DNA of 64,000 nucleotides from Stutzerimonas kunmingensis (GCF_002929225.1 NZ_PISM01000014.1:620001-684000), one strand, 5' to 3'; positions 48,444-59,881 are shown, counted from the stretch's first letter. The notes: generated by a model from the letters alone, not told the origin. A program made the numbers and translations.

Positions 48444-50672
48444 ATGTCCACCCCTTCGAAGATCATCTATACCTTCACCGACGAAGCCCCTGCGCTGGCT
48501 ACCTATTCGCTTCTTCCTATTGTAGAAGCCTTCGCCGCCTCCGCTGACATAGCCGTCGAAACACGCGACATCTCTCTTGCAGGGCGCATTCTTGCGAGCT
48601 TTGCCGACCAGCTCGACGCTGACAAGAAAGTCGACGACGACCTGGCCAAGCTTGCCGAGCTGACCGTTCAGCCCGATGCCAACATCATCAAACTGCCCAA
48701 CATCAGCGCTTCCGTGCCGCAGCTCAAGGCCGCCATCGCCGAATTGCAGGCCCTGGGCTACAACATCCCCAACTTCCCGGAAGACCCGCAGACCGATGCG
48801 GAGAAAGATACCCGCGCCCGCTATGGCAAGGTACTCGGCAGCGCCGTGAACCCCGTGCTGCGCGAAGGCAACTCCGACCGCCGCGCGCCGGCCGCCGTGA
48901 AAGCCTACGCTCGCAAGCACCCGCACTCGATGGGCAAGTGGAGCAAGGCTTCGCAGTCCCATGCCGACTACATGCGTGGTGGCGACTTCTTCTCCAGCGA
49001 GCAGTCGATCACCATGGACAAAGCTGGTGATGTGCGCATTGAGTTCGTCGGCAAGGACGGCAAGGTCGAGGTCAAGAAGCAGCTGTCTCTGCAGGAAGGC
49101 GAAGTGCTCGACGGCATGTTCATGAGCTGCAACAAGCTGCGCGCCTTCTTCGAAGACACCCTGCAGGACTGCAAGGAAACCGGCGTGATGTGGTCCCTGC
49201 ACGTCAAGGCCACCATGATGAAGATCTCGCACCCGATCGTCTTCGGTCATGCGGTCAGCGTTTACTACAAGGATGTGTTCGACAAGTACGGCGAGCTGTT
49301 CAAGGAACTGGGCGTCAACCCGAACAACGGTATCAGCAGCGTCTACGACAAGATCAAGTCGCTGCCGGTCTCGCAGCAGGAAGAAATCCTGCATGACATC
49401 CATGAGGTTTACAGCCACCGCCCTGAAATGGCGATGGTCGACTCGGTCAAGGGCATCACCAACCTGCACATCCCGAGCGACGTAATTGTCGACGCCTCGA
49501 TGCCGGCGATGATCCGTAACTCCGGTCAGATGTGGGGCAAGGACGGCAAGCAGAAGGACACCAAAGCGGTAATGCCGGAGAGCACCTATGCCCGCATTTA
49601 CCAGGAGATGATCAACTTCTGCAAGACCAACGGCGCCTTCGACCCGGTAACCATGGGTAGCGTCCCGAACGTCGGCCTGATGGCACAGAAAGCCGAGGAA
49701 TACGGTTCGCACGACAAGACCTTCGAGATGCAGGCCGACGGCACCATGCGCGTCGTTCTGGCCGACGGCACCGTGCTGATGCAGCACGAAGTCGAGAAAG
49801 GTGACATCTGGCGTGCTTGCCAGACCAAGGACGCTCCGATCCGCGACTGGGTCAAGCTGGCCGTGACCCGTGCTCGCCAGTCGAACACCCCGGCGATCTT
49901 CTGGCTTGACCCGGAGCGCGCCCATGATCGTCAGTTGCAGAACAAGGTCGAAACCTACCTCAAGGATCACGACCTGAGCGGTCTGGACATCCGCATCATG
50001 GATTACAACGAAGCCATCCGCGTCAGCATGGAGCGCATGATTCGTGGCCAGGACACCATTTCGGTGACCGGCAACGTTCTGCGCGATTACCTGACCGACC
50101 TGTTCCCAATCATGGAACTGGGCACTTCGGCCAAGATGCTCTCAATCGTTCCGCTGATGGCGGGCGGCGGCATGTACGAAACCGGCGCCGGCGGCTCCGC
50201 ACCAAAGCACGTGCAGCAGCTTGTAGAAGAGAACTACCTGCGCTGGGATTCCCTGGGTGAGTTCCTTGCTCTGGCTGTGTCCCTGGAAGAAACCGGCATC
50301 AAGACCGACAACATCAAGGCCAAGATCCTCGGCAAGACCCTTGACCAGGCCACCGGCAAACTGTTGGACAACAACAAGTCACCGGCGCGTAAGGTTGGTC
50401 AGCTGGACAACCGCGGCAGCCACTTCTACCTGGCTCTGTACTGGGCGCAAGCTCTGGCCGCGCAGGATGAAGACGCCGAACTGAAGGCCCACTTCACCCC
50501 GCTGGCCAAGCAGTTGACCGAGCAGGAAGCAACCATCGTCGCCGAACTGGCCGAGGTGCAAGGCAAGCCGGTGGATATCGGTGGCTACTATCGCTCCAAC
50601 CCGGAACTGACCAGCAAGGTGATGCGCCCCAGCGCAACCTTCAACGCAGCCCTGGCCGCGCTGAACGCCTGA
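48444..50672 (+). CDS. idh: Isocitrate dehydrogenase, NADP-dependent, monomeric type
   Basis: Monomeric isocitrate dehydrogenase of 742 residues, evolutionarily and structurally distinct from Icd (about 80 kDa). Family segments are clear: [25 protein letters not shown] (substrate site), [19 protein letters not shown], and [13 protein letters not shown]. Some pseudomonads carry both types side by side. The control of carbon flow at the isocitrate branch, shared with isocitrate lyase (aceA at 58094), is the likely reason for two enzymes. Start ATG 48444 after AGAGAGTTATCGCTAA. Confidence 0.97.
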   Translation: MSTPSKIIYTFTDEAPALATYSLLPIVEAFAASADIAVETRDISLAGRILASFADQLDADKKVDDDLAKLAELTVQPDANIIKLPNISASVPQLKAAIAELQALGYNIPNFPEDPQTDAEKDTRARYGKVLGSAVNPVLREGNSDRRAPAAVKAYARKHPHSMGKWSKASQSHADYMRGGDFFSSEQSITMDKAGDVRIEFVGKDGKVEVKKQLSLQEGEVLDGMFMSCNKLRAFFEDTLQDCKETGVMWSLHVKATMMKISHPIVFGHAVSVYYKDVFDKYGELFKELGVNPNNGISSVYDKIKSLPVSQQEEILHDIHEVYSHRPEMAMVDSVKGITNLHIPSDVIVDASMPAMIRNSGQMWGKDGKQKDTKAVMPESTYARIYQEMINFCKTNGAFDPVTMGSVPNVGLMAQKAEEYGSHDKTFEMQADGTMRVVLADGTVLMQHEVEKGDIWRACQTKDAPIRDWVKLAVTRARQSNTPAIFWLDPERAHDRQLQNKVETYLKDHDLSGLDIRIMDYNEAIRVSMERMIRGQDTISVTGNVLRDYLTDLFPIMELGTSAKMLSIVPLMAGGGMYETGAGGSAPKHVQQLVEENYLRWDSLGEFLALAVSLEETGIKTDNIKAKILGKTLDQATGKLLDNNKSPARKVGQLDNRGSHFYLALYWAQALAAQDEDAELKAHFTPLAKQLTEQEATIVAELAEVQGKPVDIGGYYRSNPELTSKVMRPSATFNAALAALNA

Positions 50673-50691
50673 ATCGACGCTTGAGTGTTAT

Positions 50692-50726
50692 CACGAACCC
50701 CGGCCTGGTGCCGGGGTTCGTGCTTT
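50692..50726 (+). terminator. Rho-independent terminator after idh
   Basis: Twelve-base arms CACGAACCCCGG / CCGGGGTTCGTG (50692-50703, 50711-50722), then CTTTCTG. Resembles the hairpin after fabI (4256). Confidence 0.85.
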
Positions 50727-50776
50727 CTGAACGGAGGTGGCTGTTATCATCCCGTCCTTTACACAAGGCAGCTCTT

Positions 50777-51217
50777 ATGGACTGGCAACCGCATATCACC
50801 GTCGCGACCGTTATCGAAGACCAGGGACGCTTTCTGTTGGTAGAAGAGCTCAAGGCGGGCCGACTCGTACTCAATCAGCCTGCTGGGCATCTCGAAGCCA
50901 ATGAGAATCTGCGCCAGGCGGCTGTACGGGAAACCCTCGAAGAAACCGGCTGGGAGGTCGAGCTCATTGGCGTTGTGGGAATTTATCTGTACACCGCGCC
51001 CAGCAATGGCGTGACCTATCAGCGCGTATGCTTCGCCGCCAGAGCCCTGCAGCATGATCCGCAGCGTCATCTCGACGAGGGCATTGTCGCGGCTCGGTGG
51101 CTGAGCCGCGACGAGCTGGAGGCGCAACCTGAACGCTGGCGCAGCGAACTGGTGCCCCGCTGCATCGATGATTATCTGACCGGGCCGCTGCATTCGCTTG
51201 ACGTGATTCGCAACTGA
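50777..51217 (+). CDS. nudJ: Nudix hydrolase, NudJ-type
   Basis: Nudix-family pyrophosphohydrolase of 146 residues. The Nudix box is complete: GHLEANENLRQAAVRETLEETGWEV (G-x5-E-x7-RE-x2-EE-x-G). E. coli NudJ (YmfB) cleaves thiamine pyrophosphate precursors and nucleoside phosphates; the exact substrate here is inferred from the family. ATG 50777 starts MDWQPHITVATVI. Followed by mnmA after 69 bases, as in other pseudomonads. Confidence 0.88.
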   Translation: MDWQPHITVATVIEDQGRFLLVEELKAGRLVLNQPAGHLEANENLRQAAVRETLEETGWEVELIGVVGIYLYTAPSNGVTYQRVCFAARALQHDPQRHLDEGIVAARWLSRDELEAQPERWRSELVPRCIDDYLTGPLHSLDVIRN

Positions 51218-51286
51218 ACGCGGCTTCGTCATGCCTGCTGCAGCCTGATAGAATTCCGCCCCTTTGCAGAGCCTCAGCGTGTTCCT

Positions 51287-52414
51287 ATGCCTGTAACCAC
51301 CCTCACTGCCCCGGAAAAAACACGTGTCATCGTCGGCATGTCCGGCGGAGTGGACTCCTCCGTTTCCGCCCTCCTGCTGCTCGAGCAGGGCTATCAGGTC
51401 GAAGGCCTGTTCATGAAGAACTGGGAAGAGGACGACGGCACGGAATACTGCACCGCCAAGGAAGACTTGGCCGACGCCCAAGCGGTGTGCGATCGGATCG
51501 GCATCAAGCTGCATACGGCGAACTTTGCAGCCGAATACTGGGACAACGTCTTCGAACACTTCCTTGCCGAATACAAAGCGGGACGCACGCCGAACCCGGA
51601 CATCCTTTGCAACCGGGAGATCAAGTTCAAAGCCTTTCTCGACTACGCATTGATGCTGGGGGCGGACCTCATCGCGACCGGCCATTACGTGCGTCGTCAC
51701 GACGTGAATGATCGTAGCGAGCTGCTCAAAGGGCTGGACCCGAACAAGGATCAGAGCTACTTCCTGCATGCGGTCGGCGGTGAACAGCTGAGCAAGACGC
51801 TGTTTCCTGTCGGCGAGCTGGAAAAGCCCGAAGTGCGGGCGATCGCCGAAAAGTACGGGCTTGCCACGGCGAAGAAAAAGGATTCCACCGGCATCTGCTT
51901 CATCGGCGAAAGGCGCTTCAGCGACTTTCTCAAGCAATACCTTCCGGCCCAGCCCGGCAATATCGAAACCATCGATGGTGAAGTGATCGGCCGTCATCAC
52001 GGCTTGATGTATCACACCATCGGTCAACGCCAGGGCTTGGGCATCGGTGGCCTCAAGGATGCTTCCGACGAGCCCTGGTACGTGCTGAGCAAGGACCTGC
52101 AGCGCAACGTGCTGGTGGTCGGCCAGGGCAACGATCATCCGTGGTTGTTCTCGCGCGCGTTGCTGGCATCGGAAATCTACTGGGTGAACCCCATCGACCT
52201 CAGCGCTCCGCTCCAGCTGACCGCCAAGGTCCGCTATCGCCAGAGCGATCAGGCCTGCACGCTGGAAAAGACGGCAGACGGCTATCGTGCCGTCTTCGAA
52301 GCGCCACAACGGGCGGTGACACCGGGCCAGTCGGTCGTGTTCTACGACGGCGAAGTCTGCCTTGGCGGCGGCGTGATCGAGCAGGCCGAACCCTGGTTCG
52401 AGGGTCGAGCATGA
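51287..52414 (+). CDS. mnmA: tRNA-specific 2-thiouridylase MnmA
   Basis: Thiolates U34 of Lys, Glu and Gln tRNAs. 375 residues. PP-loop ATP motif GMSGGVDSS is near residue 17. The catalytic cysteines lie in [12 protein letters not shown] and [10 protein letters not shown]. The C-terminal half has the [12 protein letters not shown] segment. Its TGA overlaps the hflD start (ATGA), so the two are coupled. Confidence 0.97.
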   Translation: MPVTTLTAPEKTRVIVGMSGGVDSSVSALLLLEQGYQVEGLFMKNWEEDDGTEYCTAKEDLADAQAVCDRIGIKLHTANFAAEYWDNVFEHFLAEYKAGRTPNPDILCNREIKFKAFLDYALMLGADLIATGHYVRRHDVNDRSELLKGLDPNKDQSYFLHAVGGEQLSKTLFPVGELEKPEVRAIAEKYGLATAKKKDSTGICFIGERRFSDFLKQYLPAQPGNIETIDGEVIGRHHGLMYHTIGQRQGLGIGGLKDASDEPWYVLSKDLQRNVLVVGQGNDHPWLFSRALLASEIYWVNPIDLSAPLQLTAKVRYRQSDQACTLEKTADGYRAVFEAPQRAVTPGQSVVFYDGEVCLGGGVIEQAEPWFEGRA

Positions 52415-53049
52415 ATGCGCTCGACGAACAACTGATTGCACTCGGCGCAGTGTTCGAAGCCGCAACGCTGGTGGACCGCATCGCTCGCACCGGCCAGGTT
52501 CCGAACGCCTCGCTCGGCTGCATGCTGGGCAGCCTGCTGGCCCGCAATCCGCAAACCACGCTGGAAATCTACGGCGGCGACGACCTCAATCTGCGTGACG
52601 GCTATCGAGCGCTCGTAGGCGCCCTGGAGCGCGACAGCAGCACATTGCAGCGAGAACCACTGCGTTACGCACTGGCGATGATCGGTCTGGAGCGCCAGCT
52701 GGACAAGCGCGACGACATGCTTCAGGTCATTGGCAGCCGTCTGGATCAGATTCAACAGCAGGTCGAGCACTTCGGCATCACCCACGAAAATGTCGTGGCC
52801 TCGTTCGGCGGTTTGTACCAGGACACCCTGAGCACATTTCGCCAGCGCATTCAGGTTCAAGGCGACATGCGGCACCTGCAGCAGACGGACAATGCAGCCA
52901 AGATTCGCGCCCTGCTGCTCTCCGGAATTCGCTCGGCACGTCTGTGGCGCCAGCTCGGCGGGCACCGTTGGCAAATGATCTTCAGCCGCCGCAAGCTGCT
53001 CGATGCGCTCTATCCACGGCTGCGCTCGACCCAGGATGACGACCGCTAA
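52411..53049 (+). CDS. hflD: High-frequency lysogenization protein HflD homologue
   Basis: Mostly helical, membrane-peripheral protein of 212 residues, named from lambda lysogeny studies in E. coli. The family core [18 protein letters not shown] and the [18 protein letters not shown] C-terminus ([22 protein letters not shown]) are clear. Cellular role in pseudomonads is not well defined. It sits between mnmA (4-base overlap) and purB, the conserved order. Confidence 0.93.
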   Translation: MNALDEQLIALGAVFEAATLVDRIARTGQVPNASLGCMLGSLLARNPQTTLEIYGGDDLNLRDGYRALVGALERDSSTLQREPLRYALAMIGLERQLDKRDDMLQVIGSRLDQIQQQVEHFGITHENVVASFGGLYQDTLSTFRQRIQVQGDMRHLQQTDNAAKIRALLLSGIRSARLWRQLGGHRWQMIFSRRKLLDALYPRLRSTQDDDR

Positions 53050-54507
<1,458 letters not shown>

Positions 54508-54523
54508 GTTCGACCATGTATGC

Positions 54524-54549
54524 ACGCCCGGCTGTGCCGGGCGTTTTTA
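54524..54549 (+). terminator. Rho-independent terminator after purB
   Basis: ACGCCCGG / CCGGGCGT (54524-54531, 54537-54544), then TTTTATTTT. Confidence 0.9.
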
Positions 54550-54583
54550 TTTTCAGCTCTGTATATAGAGCAAGGTGTTACGC

Positions 54584-55750
54584 ATGACTTCTGATATTCC
54601 ACTTCAAATTCTGGGCGGCATCAGCGCCCGGGAATTTCTGCGCGACTACTGGCAGAAGAGACCGCTGCTCATTCGCCAGGCCATCCCAGACTTTCAGAGC
54701 CCCATCTCGCCGGACGAACTGGCTGGCCTTTCGCTGGAAGAGGAAGTCGAATCCCGCCTGATCATCGAGCACGGCGAAAGCCCCTGGGAGTTGCGTCGCG
54801 GTCCCTTTGCCGAAGACACCTACCAGCAGCTGCCCGAGCGTGACTGGACCCTGCTGGTCCAGGCCGTCGACCAGCTGGTACCGGAAGTCGCCGATCTAAT
54901 CGAGCACTTCCGCTTCCTTCCCAACTGGCGGATCGACGATGTGATGATTAGCTATGCCGCACCGGGCGGCGGTGTCGGCCCGCATTTCGACAACTACGAC
55001 GTATTCCTGCTGCAGGCGCATGGTCAGCGCCGCTGGCGCATCGGGCAGATGTGCGACAGCGAAAGCCCCATGCTGAGCCACGGCGATCTACGCATCCTGG
55101 CCGAATTCGAAGGCACCGATGAATGGGTGCTGGAACCCGGTGACATGCTTTACCTTCCGCCTCGCCTGGCCCACTTCGGCACCGCAGAGGATGCCTGCAT
55201 GACCTATTCGGTCGGTTTCCGTGCCCCTAGCGCTGCCGAGGTACTGACCCACTTCACCGACTTCCTGGCGCAGTTCCTGCCGGACGAGGATCGTTACAGC
55301 GACGCCGATCTACAACCGAGCGACGACCCCTACCAGATCCAGAGCGACGCTCTGGACCGATTGAAAGCGCTGCTTGCCGAGCACATGAGCGACGAGCGTT
55401 TGTTGCTCACCTGGTTCGGCCAGTTCATGACCGAGCCGCGCTATCCGGAGCGGGTGGAGGGGCCTGAGCTGGAGGAGATCGATCTGCGCTCGGCAATCGA
55501 AGATGGCGCCCTGCTGGTCCGCAACCCGGCGGCACGCCTGGCCTGGAGCGAAGTCGACATCGGCCTGCTACTGTTCGCCAGTGGCCAGAGTCGCCTGCTT
55601 CCCTCTAAGCTGCGCGAACTGTTGAAACTGATCTGCTCGGCTGATGCGTTGCACGCCGATAACATCGGCGACTGGCTGAGCGACGACGATGGCCGGGGGC
55701 TTTTGTGCGAACTGGTCAAACAAGGAAGTCTGGAGTTTGCTGATGAATAG
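54584..55750 (+). CDS. roxA: Ribosomal protein uL16 3-hydroxylase RoxA (JmjC/cupin)
   Basis: 2-oxoglutarate/Fe(II) oxygenase of 388 residues that hydroxylates an arginine of ribosomal protein L16 (YcfD in E. coli). The iron triad is visible as His134-x-Asp136 (PHFDNYD) and His197 (PPRLAHFGT). The C-terminal winged-helix part (about 260-388) matches the dimerisation and substrate-orienting region of YcfD. ATG 54584 has AAGGTG upstream. Overlaps the GNAT gene by eight bases. Confidence 0.92.
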   Translation: MTSDIPLQILGGISAREFLRDYWQKRPLLIRQAIPDFQSPISPDELAGLSLEEEVESRLIIEHGESPWELRRGPFAEDTYQQLPERDWTLLVQAVDQLVPEVADLIEHFRFLPNWRIDDVMISYAAPGGGVGPHFDNYDVFLLQAHGQRRWRIGQMCDSESPMLSHGDLRILAEFEGTDEWVLEPGDMLYLPPRLAHFGTAEDACMTYSVGFRAPSAAEVLTHFTDFLAQFLPDEDRYSDADLQPSDDPYQIQSDALDRLKALLAEHMSDERLLLTWFGQFMTEPRYPERVEGPELEEIDLRSAIEDGALLVRNPAARLAWSEVDIGLLLFASGQSRLLPSKLRELLKLICSADALHADNIGDWLSDDDGRGLLCELVKQGSLEFADE

Positions 55751-56168
55751 CGTTCAGGTACGGATCGCCGACTGGCAGCAGGACAACGCCGAACTGCGGC
55801 GCATTCGGGAGGCCGTGTTCATTGCCGAGCAGGCCGTTCCGCCCGAGCAGGAGTGGGATGCCGACGATAACGAAGCCGTGCATTTTCTCGCCCTCGAGGG
55901 CGACTATCCGATCGGTACCGCACGGTTGCTGGCCGACGGGCAGATTGGCCGGGTAGCAGTCCTGCGCGACTGGCGCGGCATGAACGTGGGCGATGCGCTG
56001 ATGCGCGCCGTCCTTGCGGAGGCGGAGCGCCGGGGCCTGACGGAGCAGACACTGACTGCGCAGGTTCACGCCACCGCCTTCTATGAGCGACTTGGTTTTG
56101 AAGTGGTCAGCGATGAGTTTCTCGAAGCCGGAATCCCCCACGTCGACATGCTCCGCCGGAGCCACTGA
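55743..56168 (+). CDS. GNAT-family N-acetyltransferase
   Basis: Small acetyltransferase of 141 residues. The acetyl-CoA motif VAVLRDWRGMNVGDALMRAVL (about 78-98) and the C-terminal ATAFYERLGFE strand-helix are typical. Starts inside the end of roxA and is followed after six bases by the next gene, so it belongs to a short operon (roxA, GNAT, DUF7931-like, NolW-like). Acceptor unknown. Confidence 0.88.
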   Translation: MNSVQVRIADWQQDNAELRRIREAVFIAEQAVPPEQEWDADDNEAVHFLALEGDYPIGTARLLADGQIGRVAVLRDWRGMNVGDALMRAVLAEAERRGLTEQTLTAQVHATAFYERLGFEVVSDEFLEAGIPHVDMLRRSH

Positions 56169-56174
56169 GGCCGT

Positions 56175-56804
56175 ATGAGCGACAGCGCCCCTGACGAAAG
56201 TAGCGATCAGGCCGAACTCCCGGCCATAGACTTTCACTCTCCGGGGCGTTTTGCCGTTCACAACCCCCAAGCCGACCTTCCCGAGCCTCTCGCTTGGAGA
56301 GCGGCCGCCTTTGAGCTTGGACAGGACACCGAACTGCAACGCTTCAGCGAACCCAACGAGGTTCGCCAGCATGCTTTGGCCATGCTGCAGCAGGCGACTC
56401 GCTCGCTGTGCATCTACAGCACGGATCTGGAACCCTGGCTTTATCATCACAGCAGCGTTCAGCAGGCGTGCACTCGCCTACTGCTGGCCCACCCGCGCAA
56501 CCGCCTGCGTATCTTGATCGGCGACCCGACACGAGCGATCAAAGAAGGCCACCGTCTTCTGCAGCTTGCTCGGCGATTGACCAGCAATGTACATATCCGC
56601 AAGCTGAACCCCGATTATCCCGAGCAGAACGGCGCCTATCTGATCGCCGATGATTGTGGTCTGCTGCAACGCCCCAAGGCTGACCAATACGCCGGCTATG
56701 CCCTGTACCACGACCTCGCCCGGGTGCGCATACGCCAAGCGGAATTCGACAGGGCCTGGGAACATGGATTAGCGGATGCAAACCTGCGGAGTTTTCTGCT
56801 ATGA
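56175..56804 (+). CDS. Conserved protein of the pseudomonad roxA-aceA region (DUF7931-like)
   Basis: 209 residues, no signal peptide or membrane span. I recognise no catalytic motif with certainty. The middle (about 60-175) has the pattern of a phospholipase-D-like fold (TRSLCIYSTDLEPWLYHHSSV, RLRILIGDPTRAIKEGHRLLQLARR), but no HKD motif is present. It overlaps the next gene by four bases (ATGA). Function unknown; conserved between the GNAT gene and the secretin-like gene in Pseudomonas. Confidence 0.75.
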   Translation: MSDSAPDESSDQAELPAIDFHSPGRFAVHNPQADLPEPLAWRAAAFELGQDTELQRFSEPNEVRQHALAMLQQATRSLCIYSTDLEPWLYHHSSVQQACTRLLLAHPRNRLRILIGDPTRAIKEGHRLLQLARRLTSNVHIRKLNPDYPEQNGAYLIADDCGLLQRPKADQYAGYALYHDLARVRIRQAEFDRAWEHGLADANLRSFLL

Positions 56805-57610
56805 GCCCTCGAATCTTTCTGCTGTCCGTTGCTGTCAGCATCTGTCTTCCGTTACAAGCGGCGACCGAAGTCATTCAGCTCGACAACCGCATGGCCGAAG
56901 ACGTTATTCCCGTAGCGGAGTCGGTGCTCGGTGGCCAGGGGCGGGTCACAGCCTACGGCAGCCAGCTGATCGTCAATGCACCGGACGCGCTCATCAGCGA
57001 ACTGCGGCAGGTGATCGATCAGCTGGACGTCGAGCCCAAGCGTCTGCTTATCAGTGTCGATACTCAGGACTCGGCCAGCAGCTCCGCAGGCGGTTATCAG
57101 GTGGACGGCTCGGTACGCTCCGGCGACGTGGAGTTTGAAAGCGGACGCGGAGAGATTGGTGGGCGTGATCGGGTGCGAATCATCCGCCGCAGCACGAACA
57201 GCAGGGATGGCGGCGTTCAGCAGGTTCAGGCCAGCGAGGGTTATCCGGCGCTGATTCAGGTGGGCCAGAGTGTGCCGCTGACCACCCAGGGCACAGATGG
57301 CTACGGCCAGATCTACCAGCAGACGCAATATCGCGACGTTCTCCGCGGCTTCTACGCCACCGCCACAGTGCACGGCGACCGGGTGCAAGTCACCATAAGC
57401 AGTACCCGAGACCGGCTTGCGCAAGGCCGTGGTGGCGTGGTGGAGGTTCAGAACGCGGACACTCGGGTAAGCGGTCGTATCGGTGAATGGATCACCATCG
57501 GCGGCGTCGATGAAAGCGCGAGCTCCGAGCAGCAAGGCACGTTACGTCGCTATTCCACCCAGGGCGGCCAGAACCTGTCGATGCGCCTCAAGGTCGATGT
57601 TCTGGACTGA
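56801..57610 (+). CDS. Exported protein with secretin N-domain (NolW-like)
   Basis: 269 residues with a signal peptide (about 1-20, PLQAATEV). Residues about 22-85 match a secretin short/N domain (VIQLDNRMAEDVIPVAESVL, DALISELRQVIDQLDVEPKRLLISV). The rest has beta-strand-rich secretin-like segments (VGQSVPLTTQGT, RDVLRGFYATATVHGDRVQVTIS) but the protein is far too short to form a secretin pore. No type II/III/IV genes are nearby. Function unknown. Confidence 0.78.
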   Translation: MSPRIFLLSVAVSICLPLQAATEVIQLDNRMAEDVIPVAESVLGGQGRVTAYGSQLIVNAPDALISELRQVIDQLDVEPKRLLISVDTQDSASSSAGGYQVDGSVRSGDVEFESGRGEIGGRDRVRIIRRSTNSRDGGVQQVQASEGYPALIQVGQSVPLTTQGTDGYGQIYQQTQYRDVLRGFYATATVHGDRVQVTISSTRDRLAQGRGGVVEVQNADTRVSGRIGEWITIGGVDESASSEQQGTLRRYSTQGGQNLSMRLKVDVLD

Positions 57611-57642
57611 ACATCAGCAGGTCCCTGACAGCCACGCCACGA

Positions 57643-57668
57643 TGTAGTGCCCCGAAAAAAACACTACA
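57643..57668. promoter_or_regulatory. TGTAGT-N14-ACTACA inverted repeat, candidate RccR-type operator
   Basis: Seven-base arms TGTAGTG and CACTACA, seven bases upstream of the putative -35 box of aceA. RccR, an RpiR-family regulator of pyruvate and glyoxylate genes in Pseudomonas, recognises TGTAGT/ACTACA half-sites; the assignment is by resemblance only. Confidence 0.5.
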
Positions 57669-57674
57669 AAACGA

Positions 57675-57703
57675 TTGACGATGCAATTTCAGCGGAGCAT
57701 TAT
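57675..57703 (+). promoter_or_regulatory. Candidate sigma70 promoter for aceA
   Basis: TTGACG, 17-base spacer, CATTAT. No start-site data; 391 bases separate it from the aceA ATG. Confidence 0.5.
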
Positions 57704-58093
57704 TGCCCCGCTCCCGCTAACCAGGGGCCCTGGCAAGGGTCTCCGGGGCGTGCTCAAGCCAACCAGCCGAGCCGTTCCGTGACTGTACTGCCCACAAGGC
57801 GGACTGACGAGGTTGCGACTGGAACGAGTCGTCCTGAGGGACGGGGTAGCGATTGACGCATCAGCCAGACTGAAAGCTTCTCGTTGTTGTAGCGCACACG
57901 GCAGCCACGCCGGCTGTGGGCGCAGCAACCGGAACCAGCCCGGCGGTCGTATCCCCCCTTCTCTTGGTTCAATCCTCGTCCCGGTCGATATTTCGACGCT
58001 CTGCCGCGTGTTGCCCGCAATGATCAGCGATAGCACGTAGGTTTCGGTGGGAAAAGTCGGTGCTCAACCACACTCATTTTTGAAGGATTGAAC

Positions 58094-59689
58094 ATGTCCG
58101 CATATCAAGACGACATCAAGGCAGTTGCCGCCCTGAAAGAGCAATACGGCAGCAGCTGGGCCGCCATCAACCCTGAGTCCGTCGCTCGCATGCGCGCCCA
58201 GAACCGCTTCAAGACCGGTCTGGAAATTGCTCAGTACACCGCCGACATCATGCGCAAGGACATGGCCGAGTACGACGCCGACTCGTCCGTCTACACGCAG
58301 TCCCTCGGTTGCTGGCATGGCTTCATCGGTCAGCAGAAGCTGATCTCCATCAAGAAGCACCTGAAGACCACCAACAAGCGTTACCTCTACCTGTCCGGCT
58401 GGATGGTTGCTGCTCTGCGCTCCGAGTTCGGCCCGCTGCCGGACCAGTCCATGCACGAGAAGACTGCCGTTTCCGACCTGATCGAAGAGCTGTACACCTT
58501 CCTGCGTCAGGCTGACAGCCGCGAGCTGGACCTGCTGTTCACCGCTCTGGACGCCGCTCGCGAAGCTGGCGACAGCGCCAAGGCTGCCGAGATCCAGAAC
58601 CAGATCGACAACTACGAAACCCACATCGTACCGATCATCGCAGATATCGACGCTGGCTTCGGTAACCCGGAAGCCACCTACCTGCTGGCCAAGCGCATGA
58701 TCGAAGCAGGCGCTTGCTGCATCCAGATCGAGAACCAGGTTTCCGACGAGAAGCAGTGCGGCCACCAGGACGGTAAAGTGACCGTTCCCCACGCCGACTT
58801 CCTCGCCAAGATCGCAGCTGTGCGTTACGCCTTCCTCGAGCTGGGCATCGACAACGGTGTGATCGTTGCTCGTACCGACTCCCTGGGTGCCGGCCTGACC
58901 AAGCAGATCGCCGTGACCAAAGAGCCGGGCGACCTGGGCGACCTGTACAACTCCTTCCTGGATTGTGAAGAAGTCTCCGCTGCCGATCTGAACAACGGTG
59001 ACGTGGTTCTGAACCGCGAAGGCAAGCTGCTGCGTCCGAAGCGTCTGCCGTCCAACCTGTTCCAGTTCCGCGCTGGCACCGGTGAAGCACGCTGCGTACT
59101 GGACTGCATCACCTCGCTGCAGAACGGTGCTGACCTGCTGTGGATCGAAACCGAGAAGCCGCACGTTGGTCAGATCGCGGCCATGGTTGACGAAATCCGC
59201 AAGACCATCCCGAACGCCAAGCTGGTCTACAACAACAGTCCGTCGTTCAACTGGACCCTGAACTTCCGTCAGCAGGTCTTCGATGCGTTCGTCGCCGAAG
59301 GCAAAGACGTTTCCGCCTACGACCGCGCCAAGCTGATGAGCGTCGAGTATGACGAAACCGAACTGGCCCAGGTTGCAGACGAGAAGATCCGCACCTTCCA
59401 GCGCGACGGTTCAGCTCACGCCGGCATCTTCCACCACCTGATCACCCTGCCGACCTACCACACCGCCGCGCTGTCCACCGACAACCTGGCCAAGGGCTAC
59501 TTCGCCGACCAGGGTATGCTGGCGTACGTGAAGGGCGTTCAGCGTCAGGAACTGCGTCAGGGCATCGCCTGCGTCAAGCACCAGAACATGGCTGGTTCCG
59601 ACATCGGCGACAACCACAAGGAGTACTTCGCTGGCGAAGCCGCTCTGAAGGCAAGCGGTAAAGACAACACCATGAACCAGTTCCACTAA
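58094..59689 (+). CDS. aceA: Isocitrate lyase
   Basis: First enzyme of the glyoxylate shunt, splitting isocitrate to glyoxylate and succinate; needed for growth on acetate, ethanol and fatty acids. 531 residues, the length of the P. aeruginosa enzyme. The catalytic Cys is in KQCGHQDGKVTVP. Other motifs: DADSSVYTQSLGCWHGFIG and the WTLNFRQQVFD C-terminal segment. It links with the alcohol island, because ethanol is oxidised to acetate and then needs this shunt. ATG 58094 follows AAGGATTGAAC. Confidence 0.97.
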   Translation: MSAYQDDIKAVAALKEQYGSSWAAINPESVARMRAQNRFKTGLEIAQYTADIMRKDMAEYDADSSVYTQSLGCWHGFIGQQKLISIKKHLKTTNKRYLYLSGWMVAALRSEFGPLPDQSMHEKTAVSDLIEELYTFLRQADSRELDLLFTALDAAREAGDSAKAAEIQNQIDNYETHIVPIIADIDAGFGNPEATYLLAKRMIEAGACCIQIENQVSDEKQCGHQDGKVTVPHADFLAKIAAVRYAFLELGIDNGVIVARTDSLGAGLTKQIAVTKEPGDLGDLYNSFLDCEEVSAADLNNGDVVLNREGKLLRPKRLPSNLFQFRAGTGEARCVLDCITSLQNGADLLWIETEKPHVGQIAAMVDEIRKTIPNAKLVYNNSPSFNWTLNFRQQVFDAFVAEGKDVSAYDRAKLMSVEYDETELAQVADEKIRTFQRDGSAHAGIFHHLITLPTYHTAALSTDNLAKGYFADQGMLAYVKGVQRQELRQGIACVKHQNMAGSDIGDNHKEYFAGEAALKASGKDNTMNQFH

Positions 59690-59730
59690 AAATCGGTTCG
59701 CGGCCTCACCGGCCGCAGGTGTTAACAAAA

Positions 59731-59759
59731 AGCCTCGGCATCTGCCGAGGCTTTTTTTT
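59731..59759 (+). terminator. Rho-independent terminator after aceA
   Basis: AGCCTCGGCA / TGCCGAGGCT (59731-59740, 59743-59752) followed by TTTTTTT and preceded by AAAAA. Confidence 0.93.
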
Positions 59760-59812
59760 GCGAGCAAGCAGACTGCGTAGACGAGGCCACATTTCGTCGG
59801 CACGACCCCTAC

Positions 59813-59830
59813 CTGTCATTCTGTTGTCGC
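59813..59830 (+). promoter_or_regulatory. Possible Pho box upstream of the PhoX-like gene
   Basis: CTGTCAT (59813-59819), four-base spacer, TTGTCGC (59824-59830). The first half is a perfect PhoB half-site, the second matches only in the TGTC core. It lies 52 bases upstream of the GTG start, so it could act at the -35 position. Confidence 0.4.
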
Positions 59831-59881
59831 ATATCGAATTTAGCGTCATGGCTCCGACAAAAATCGTAATGGAGCTGCGCC

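Larger units (their letters stand above)
57611..58093. promoter_or_regulatory. Long control region/leader upstream of aceA
   Basis: 483 bases. A promoter-like pair TTGACG (57675-57680) and CATTAT (57698-57703) is separated by 17 bases, so a leader of about 380 bases would precede aceA. An inverted repeat TGTAGTG / CACTACA (57643-57649, 57662-57668) lies just upstream of it. Short open frames in the leader (for example 57647-57856) lack ribosome sites and recognisable protein features. Confidence 0.55.

Noticed and set aside
48363-49970. Minus-strand ORF of 535 codons across idh
   Set aside because: Antisense shadow of the monomeric isocitrate dehydrogenase, which is a clear full-length match.
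57647-58040. Short ORFs in the aceA leader
   Set aside because: No ribosome site, Arg/Ser/Gly-rich translations with no family resemblance; treated as leader DNA.
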